Source of the DNA: a virus
Virus record (IMG/VR): IMGVR_UViG_3300020474_001254
Location: 1 to 28,913 of that record
Direction: 5' to 3' (one strand)
Length of the DNA: 28,913 bases
Shown here: in pieces, positions 24,070-28,913 of the stretch
How positions within the stretch are numbered: the stretch's first letter is position 1
How the letters are laid out: the number at the start of each line of letters is the position of its first letter
Program-made: the position numbers and the translations under genes
The notes under the pieces: generated by a model
The model's input: the letters and a program-made list of their open reading frames with translations, nothing else
Told to the model about the DNA's origin: nothing
Databases searched by the model: none

Positions 24070-24696
24070 ATGTCACCAAAAGATGTAAAAGAAATTTTAG
24101 ACAAAATTTTTTCAGAAGAAGGTTTTGAGATAAAAGGTTTTAAAATAAAATCTAAAACTCCGCTAGTAGCCAACATACACCACGATGGTGGCAGAATTGA
24201 TATTAAGTTTGGTAGTAATCTGCCTAAAGCAGAGATAACTAGAATCATTACAGTATACGCATACATAGAACAAGTTGTTCTTGGTGAAACTGGCGCGTCT
24301 ATCAAGCTCAGAAGTTTTCCCGACATCACTCTTAACTATGAAAATTTCTCTGAAATTGATCCATCTTTTGTTTTTAATTTTTCAAGTTTAGAAGAAACAA
24401 TCGACAAAAAATATTCTGAATCTTCCCATAAACAAATTGCTAAAAAGTGCTTGCAATATGCTGAAGAATGGGCTACAATATGTCATCAGTCGGGCGTTAC
24501 TTTTGAAAATGCCGATTATGCGGATAGGTATGTCATGTATAATCAGTGTTATGATTTTGTAAAAGAAAATATTGAAAAAGATGTGGAGAAAAGATATGGA
24601 TCAGTTATCCTCACTTGGCTTTTTGCATATGTTATCTTGCCCATGATCATCAAGTGGATAGTTAATAAGGTCTTAGAAAGACTTTTTAACGACTAA
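24070..24696 (+). CDS. Hypothetical protein with C-terminal membrane anchor (208 aa)
   Basis: I do not recognise this protein. An AGAGGT site precedes the ATG. The first 175 residues look soluble and mixed alpha/beta, starting MSPKDVKEILDKIF. The C-terminus ends with a hydrophobic stretch (about 178-200, VILTWLFAYVILPMIIKWIV) followed by a basic/hydrophobic tail, so it would be tail-anchored with its body in the cytoplasm. It is the last of the small membrane-type genes before nrdA. A role at the membrane is likely but unspecified. Confidence 0.55.
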   Translation: MSPKDVKEILDKIFSEEGFEIKGFKIKSKTPLVANIHHDGGRIDIKFGSNLPKAEITRIITVYAYIEQVVLGETGASIKLRSFPDITLNYENFSEIDPSFVFNFSSLEETIDKKYSESSHKQIAKKCLQYAEEWATICHQSGVTFENADYADRYVMYNQCYDFVKENIEKDVEKRYGSVILTWLFAYVILPMIIKWIVNKVLERLFND

Positions 24697-24735
24697 ATTA
24701 TACTTAAAAATACACAATCTGTGGGGATAATATAA

Positions 24736-26964
24736 ATGTATGTAAAAAAAAGAAGCGGCGAGACAGAACAATATACTGTTGAAAAAATTCATAAAGTTGT
24801 TGATTGGGCTATCAAAGACTTGAATAACGTTTCTTTATCTGAAATCGAAATGAACGCTAACCTATCCCTGCAAGATGGTATGACTACAGAAGAAATACAT
24901 AAAATTTTAATTAAGTCAGCAAACGATCTTGTATCAGAAAAAGCACCTAATTATCAATATGTAGCATCTAGGCTTTTAAATATGTCCCTACGAAAAGACT
25001 TGTGGGACAAGTATGACAAACCTCCAACATTATATCATCACATACAAAACAATGTAGAAGAACAAGTCTACGACGAAGCTATGTGGCTAAAATGGACTAG
25101 TAAAGAATTGAAAGACATTGAATCTGTAATTGATCACGATAGAGATTACTTATTCACATACGCTGGTCTTCAACAACTTATCGACAAATACTTGGTTAAA
25201 AACAGGGTGAGTGGTCAAATATATGAAACGCCTCAGTTTGCGTATATATCTATTTGTCTAGCGTTATTTGACACTGTGGAAGAAGTAAAAGAAGCTTATG
25301 AATGTTTTTCTACTCACAAAATAAATTTGCCAACACCCATCATGGCTGGCGTAAGAACAAAGATCAAACAATTTGCTAGTTGCGTTTTAGTAGATGTGGA
25401 TGATGACCTTTCATCTATTTTTTCTAGTGTTCACGCCGTTGGAAGATACACAGCTAGAAGAGCTGGCATTGGTTTGAACATTGGCAGAGTTAGGCCAATT
25501 AATTCTAGCATTCGTGGCGGTGAGGTAATTCATACAGGCATCATCCCCTATTTAAAAATATTTGAATCATCTGTAAAAGCCACAAGTCAAAACGGAATAC
25601 GTGGAGGATCTGCTACTGTACACGTTCCTTTTTGGCATCACGAAATTGAAGACATAGTTGTTTTAAAGAATAACGCAGGGACAGATGATAACCGAGTTCG
25701 CAAGTTAGACTATTCGGTTCAGTTCTGTGAGCTTTTCTATAAGAGATTGATCAATGGGGAAGATATTACACTATTTAGCCCAGCAGAAGTTCCAGACTTG
25801 TATGAGAACTTTGGCAATAATAAAGTATTTAATGAGCTATACGAAAAGTATGAAAAGGCTTGGAGTCTTAAATTCAGAAAAAAAATTCCAGCACGTAAAC
25901 TTGCAGAGGTTTTTACGAAAGAAAGATTAGAAACTGGTCGTGTCTATGTGATGAATATAGACAACGCTAATGAGCATGGATCTTGGGATACTCCCGTGTA
26001 CATGTCTAATCTGTGTCAAGAAATAATCCATCCAACTAAGCCCATAAGTTCAATAGACGATACTTCAGGAGAAATTGGTATATGTATTTTATCAGCATTA
26101 AATTTGATTGAATTACATAATGACAATGATATCCAAAAGGCTTGCAGGATGGCTGTTAGAACATTAGAGTCTGTCATAGATTATCAGGATTATCCTGTGC
26201 TAGCTGGAGAAAATTTTACAAAGAACAGAAGATCTTTAGGTATTGGTATAACAAATCTTGCTGGATACTTAGCAAAAAATAAACTAAAATACGACGATCC
26301 GAAGACTCTTAGCACCTTGCACAATCTCATGGAAAAGATACAATGGAATTTAATAAATGAGTCGTGCGTATTAGCTGAACAATACGGGTCGTGCAAAAAG
26401 TTTAACGAGACTAAATATGCTAAGGGCTTGTTGCCAATAGATTGGTATAAAAAAACAGTTGATGATCTTGTAAAACCAAAATACACAATGGATTGGGAAG
26501 GGCTAAGACAGAGAGTAAAAGAACATGGCATGAGGCACTCTACACTTACAGCCATTATGCCCTGTGAGTCCTCTAGCGTCATTCAGAACAGCACTAATGG
26601 AATAGAACCCGTAAGGAACCTATTATCATACAAAAAGGCTAAGAACGGCGTATTGAAGCAGCTAGTACCATACTATTCATCAAGAAAGAATTTTTATACA
26701 AAAGCGTGGGATATGAAAGATAATCAGGCTATGTTGAATGTTTGTGCAATTTTGCAAAAGTTTGTAGACATGAGCATCAGTGTTAACTTATATTATAACT
26801 ATGCTCATTATGAAAATGGCAATATACCATTAAGTGTGTTAATAAAAGACCAATTATACGGTTTTAAATATGGTGTCAAAAATTTTTATTACTGTAACAC
26901 ACCTGATGGCGACGGCGAAACAGAACAAGAAACAGGGTGTGAATCAGGTTCATGTGCAATTTAA
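24736..26964 (+). CDS. nrdA: Ribonucleoside-diphosphate reductase class Ia, alpha subunit
   Basis: This 742-aa protein has the full class Ia alpha layout. An N-terminal ATP-cone lies at about 1-90. The catalytic cysteines are C216 (QFASCVLV) and C450 (GEIGICILSA), and N425-L-C427-Q-E429 carries the radical-site Cys and Glu. PCESSSVIQNSTNGIEP is the substrate-phosphate loop. Tyr718/719 lie on the radical path, and the C-terminal pair C735/C740 (CESGSC) re-reduces the active site. It converts ribonucleoside diphosphates to deoxyribonucleotides with the NrdB partner just downstream. GGGGA lies before the ATG. No intron, intein or homing endonuclease interrupts it. Confidence 0.97.
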   Translation: MYVKKRSGETEQYTVEKIHKVVDWAIKDLNNVSLSEIEMNANLSLQDGMTTEEIHKILIKSANDLVSEKAPNYQYVASRLLNMSLRKDLWDKYDKPPTLYHHIQNNVEEQVYDEAMWLKWTSKELKDIESVIDHDRDYLFTYAGLQQLIDKYLVKNRVSGQIYETPQFAYISICLALFDTVEEVKEAYECFSTHKINLPTPIMAGVRTKIKQFASCVLVDVDDDLSSIFSSVHAVGRYTARRAGIGLNIGRVRPINSSIRGGEVIHTGIIPYLKIFESSVKATSQNGIRGGSATVHVPFWHHEIEDIVVLKNNAGTDDNRVRKLDYSVQFCELFYKRLINGEDITLFSPAEVPDLYENFGNNKVFNELYEKYEKAWSLKFRKKIPARKLAEVFTKERLETGRVYVMNIDNANEHGSWDTPVYMSNLCQEIIHPTKPISSIDDTSGEIGICILSALNLIELHNDNDIQKACRMAVRTLESVIDYQDYPVLAGENFTKNRRSLGIGITNLAGYLAKNKLKYDDPKTLSTLHNLMEKIQWNLINESCVLAEQYGSCKKFNETKYAKGLLPIDWYKKTVDDLVKPKYTMDWEGLRQRVKEHGMRHSTLTAIMPCESSSVIQNSTNGIEPVRNLLSYKKAKNGVLKQLVPYYSSRKNFYTKAWDMKDNQAMLNVCAILQKFVDMSISVNLYYNYAHYENGNIPLSVLIKDQLYGFKYGVKNFYYCNTPDGDGETEQETGCESGSCAI

Positions 26965-26973
26965 GAGGCAAAA

Positions 26974-28053
26974 ATGCAAACTATATTAAATAAAAAAAAC
27001 GTAGACTATCTACAGCAACCACTATTTTTAGGAGAAGACTTATCTTTGCAAAGATACGATAAGTTTAAGTATCCTGTATTTTTCGATTTATACAAAAAAC
27101 AAATGGAATTCTTTTGGAGGCCAGAAGAAATAGAATTAAAAAAAGATAGAAATGATTTTAAAAATGATGACATTATGACTCCGAATGAAAAATTTATTTT
27201 TACTTCTAATCTTAAATATCAAACAATGATGGATAGTGTTATTTGTCGTGGGGTTCCAACTCTTCAGGAATATGTTTCTAATCCAGAATTAGAAGCCTGC
27301 ATGAATGTGTGGCAATTCTTTGAACAAATACATAGCTACAGTTATACGTATATTATTAAAAACGTCTACAGTGATCCTAGCGAAGTCCTAGATAGCTGTC
27401 TAACAGATAAAGAAATTTTAAAAAGAGCAAATGTAGCTATTAAAGAATACAACTCTCTGCGTGATATAAGTGGATCGGGTAAGAAACGTGACCTTAAAAA
27501 GCAGATATATTTGACTCTAATTAGTGTAAATATACTTGAGGCAGTTAGGTTTTATGTTTCATTCATTTGTGCATTTGCCTTCGCGGAGAATAAAAAAATG
27601 ATTGGCAACGCAGACATAATCAAATTGATTAAAAGAGATGAAGCTTTGCATTTAGCCAACACTCAAGAAATACTTAAAATACTCAAGAACAATCCCAAAG
27701 AAGGATTTACTAAGATTGCAGAAGAGTGCGAAGAAGAAGCGTGTATAATGTTTGAATCTGCTGCTTCAGAAGAAAAAGCTTGGGCTTCTTACCTATTTAA
27801 AGATGGCTCCATTATTGGCTTAAATGAAACTGTAATGTCTCAATATGTAGATTGGTTGTGCGCCTCTCGCAGAAGAAATATTGGACTACCTTATGACAAA
27901 GGCTGCAAGAACCCAATACAGGGATGGACTGAACCTTGGCTTAATAGCGAGTCCGTACAGGTCGCCCCACAAGAGCATGAAATTACTTCATACAAAATAG
28001 GTGCTAGTACAAATGATTTAGAAGATACAGACTTTGGAGGTTTTGAATTATGA
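26974..28053 (+). CDS. nrdB: Ribonucleoside-diphosphate reductase class Ia, beta subunit
   Basis: This 359-aa protein has the complete di-iron and tyrosyl-radical site: Asp87 (YQTMMDSV), Glu117 and His120 (FFEQIH), Tyr124 as the radical Tyr, Glu205 (FAFAE) and Glu223/His226 (RDEALH). It makes the stable Tyr radical that starts catalysis in NrdA. The C-terminal tail ends in TDFGGFEL; the tail is what docks NrdB into NrdA. AGAGG lies before the ATG, 9 bases after nrdA. The end overlaps the dUTPase start by 4 bases. The radical Tyr and iron ligands are intact, so this is a normal class Ia beta rather than a Mn- or Phe-type variant. Confidence 0.96.
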   Translation: MQTILNKKNVDYLQQPLFLGEDLSLQRYDKFKYPVFFDLYKKQMEFFWRPEEIELKKDRNDFKNDDIMTPNEKFIFTSNLKYQTMMDSVICRGVPTLQEYVSNPELEACMNVWQFFEQIHSYSYTYIIKNVYSDPSEVLDSCLTDKEILKRANVAIKEYNSLRDISGSGKKRDLKKQIYLTLISVNILEAVRFYVSFICAFAFAENKKMIGNADIIKLIKRDEALHLANTQEILKILKNNPKEGFTKIAEECEEEACIMFESAASEEKAWASYLFKDGSIIGLNETVMSQYVDWLCASRRRNIGLPYDKGCKNPIQGWTEPWLNSESVQVAPQEHEITSYKIGASTNDLEDTDFGGFEL

Positions 28054-28478
28054 TGGGTTTTGTGTCATACAAATTGCTAACTGAAACTTCACAAGTTCCA
28101 TATAAAGCTCACAGAACGGATGCGGGTTTTGACTTGTTTGCTGATCAAGACTGTTGGATATTTTCTAAAGAACGAAAAACAATAAAGACAGGTATATCGT
28201 TCGATATGCCTAGTAATATGGCTGGATTAATTTGGCCCAGATCTGGGCTATCTGTTAAGAAGGGCATAGATGTGCTAGCTGGAGTTGTAGACTCTGGCTA
28301 CAGAGGAGAGATCATGGTTTGTTTATACAACACTTCTGATGAAGATGTAGAAATAAATTGTGGGGATAGAATCGCACAGATTATATTCCAAGAGGTTCCT
28401 GCTATCTCTTTACTTTTAAGAGAAGAACTAGAAACCTCACAACGAGGGAGTGATGGATTTGGCAGCACAGGCACATAA
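28050..28478 (+). CDS. dut: dUTP diphosphatase (dUTPase)
   Basis: This 142-aa protein has all five trimeric dUTPase motifs in order: DAGFDL (24-29), PRSGLS (63-68), GVVDSGYRGEI with the catalytic Asp81, GDRIAQIIF (105-113) and the C-terminal RGSDGFGSTG (132-141). It hydrolyses dUTP to dUMP and pyrophosphate, keeping uracil out of phage DNA and feeding thymidylate synthesis. GGAGG lies 9 bases before ATG 28050, inside the nrdB tail; ATG 28053 is a possible alternative. The 3' end overlaps the PhoH-like gene by 26 bases. Confidence 0.95.
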   Translation: MMGFVSYKLLTETSQVPYKAHRTDAGFDLFADQDCWIFSKERKTIKTGISFDMPSNMAGLIWPRSGLSVKKGIDVLAGVVDSGYRGEIMVCLYNTSDEDVEINCGDRIAQIIFQEVPAISLLLREELETSQRGSDGFGSTGT

Positions 28479-28913
28479 TAATAGAAAAAAGCGTCAAGAA
28501 AAAAAAGCATGTAAACCAAATGTACTGGAGGCCAAGACTGAGAACCAAAAAAATTATATACGAGCCATCATAGAAAATGATGTTGTATTTTGTACTGGAC
28601 CATCTGGCAGTGGTAAATCTTTTATTGCTGCTGGCATAGCGTCTCAAAAGTTATTAAAAGATGAAATCGATACTATCATTGTTACAAGACCTTTGGTGTG
28701 TACTGGTAGAGATCTTGGATCTTTACCGGGAGAACTAAACGATAAAATAAAACCATACTTACAACCTATGGAAGAAAACTTACGTTACTTTTTAGGTAGA
28801 GATAAATTTGGTATGTATTTTAATCAGCGTAGAATAAGATTTGAACCTTTAGAAACTATGAGAGGTTCTACTTTTCATGACGCATACATGATACTTGATG
28901 AGGCTCAAAATTG
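28453..28913 (+). CDS. phoH: PhoH-like ATPase, 3' truncated by the window edge
   Basis: The frame is open to the end of the window and has Walker A GPSGSGKS (residues 49-56) and a Walker B-type MILDEAQN (146-153). Between them are VTRPLV, GSLPGEL and KPYLQPM, the standard PhoH family spacing. The first 25 residues are very basic. Host PhoH is a phosphate-starvation-linked ATPase; the function of phage PhoH is not established. A GGGAG stretch abuts the ATG, and GTG 28450 is another possible start. It overlaps the dUTPase tail by 26 bases. The C-terminal third lies outside the window. Confidence 0.9.
   Translation, partial: MDLAAQAHNNRKKRQEKKACKPNVLEAKTENQKNYIRAIIENDVVFCTGPSGSGKSFIAAGIASQKLLKDEIDTIIVTRPLVCTGRDLGSLPGELNDKIKPYLQPMEENLRYFLGRDKFGMYFNQRRIRFEPLETMRGSTFHDAYMILDEAQN

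Noticed and set aside
1-28913. CRISPR arrays, tRNA genes, insertion sequences, integrase or attachment sites
   Set aside because: I scanned gaps and genes and found no regular direct repeats with spacers, cloverleaf-like sequence or transposase/recombinase signatures; the gaps are too short for most of these.

Overview
This window looks like an internal piece of a large, AT-rich tailed-phage (Caudoviricetes) genome. Every supported gene is on the + strand, packed with gaps of a few bases or with ATGA/TAATG overlaps. The content is typical of lytic phages: class Ia ribonucleotide reductase (NrdA and NrdB), dUTPase, dCMP deaminase, PhoH-type ATPase, SSB, a small sigma-like factor and giant fibre-like virion proteins. 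No tRNA, CRISPR, integrase, insertion sequence or rRNA is visible. No terminase, portal or capsid gene recognisable to me is present, so lineage and host are open. The mix (C1 peptidase, Mtd_N-type fibre N-termini, Thr-rich linkers, sulfotransferase, a CxC..GDGH..C..H protein) resembles uncultured aquatic phages, but that is an impression, not a database result.

Layout. (1) 1-6869, metabolism and surface chemistry. It opens with the 3' end of an IMP dehydrogenase/GMP reductase-like gene. Then come a sulfotransferase, three glycosyltransferases (two GT-B/GT4-like, one GT-A-like), dCMP deaminase, SSB, a nucleoside 2-deoxyribosyltransferase-like enzyme and several small unknown proteins. Three genes too short for usual ORF cut-offs are annotated here and further on (50, 53 and 55 aa). 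Two near-identical promoter/leader modules (about 2989 and 3957) and a good intrinsic terminator (about 3886) divide this part into transcription units. (2) 6862-8123, two unknown proteins and a sigma-70-like factor. (3) 8201-22909, a virion/host-contact block. It holds an abundant-looking low-complexity structural protein followed by a GC-rich hairpin, a membrane-anchored PAS-domain protein, a small membrane protein (holin candidate), a papain-like peptidase, two giant multidomain fibre-like proteins (1536 and 1527 aa), a vWA/MIDAS protein, a chymotrypsin-fold serine protease, and a short protein that is almost only the shared N-terminal domain. Four proteins share that N-terminal domain, which probably docks them to one site on the virion. 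(4) 22906-24696, four small proteins with N- or C-terminal membrane segments and unknown roles. (5) 24736-28913, nrdA-nrdB-dut-phoH; the last gene is cut by the window edge.

The nucleotide genes (NrdAB, Dut, dCMP deaminase, deoxyribosyltransferase-like, GuaB/GMPR-like) would rebuild host nucleotide pools for phage DNA synthesis. The sigma-like factor just before the virion block is a natural candidate for switching on late genes. The most unusual part is 8914-22478, where adhesion-type modules (LRR, beta-propeller, LamG-like, vWA) sit with two proteases of different folds and a PAS sensor-like protein. This could be an elaborate host-recognition or surface-digesting apparatus; that interpretation is inference.
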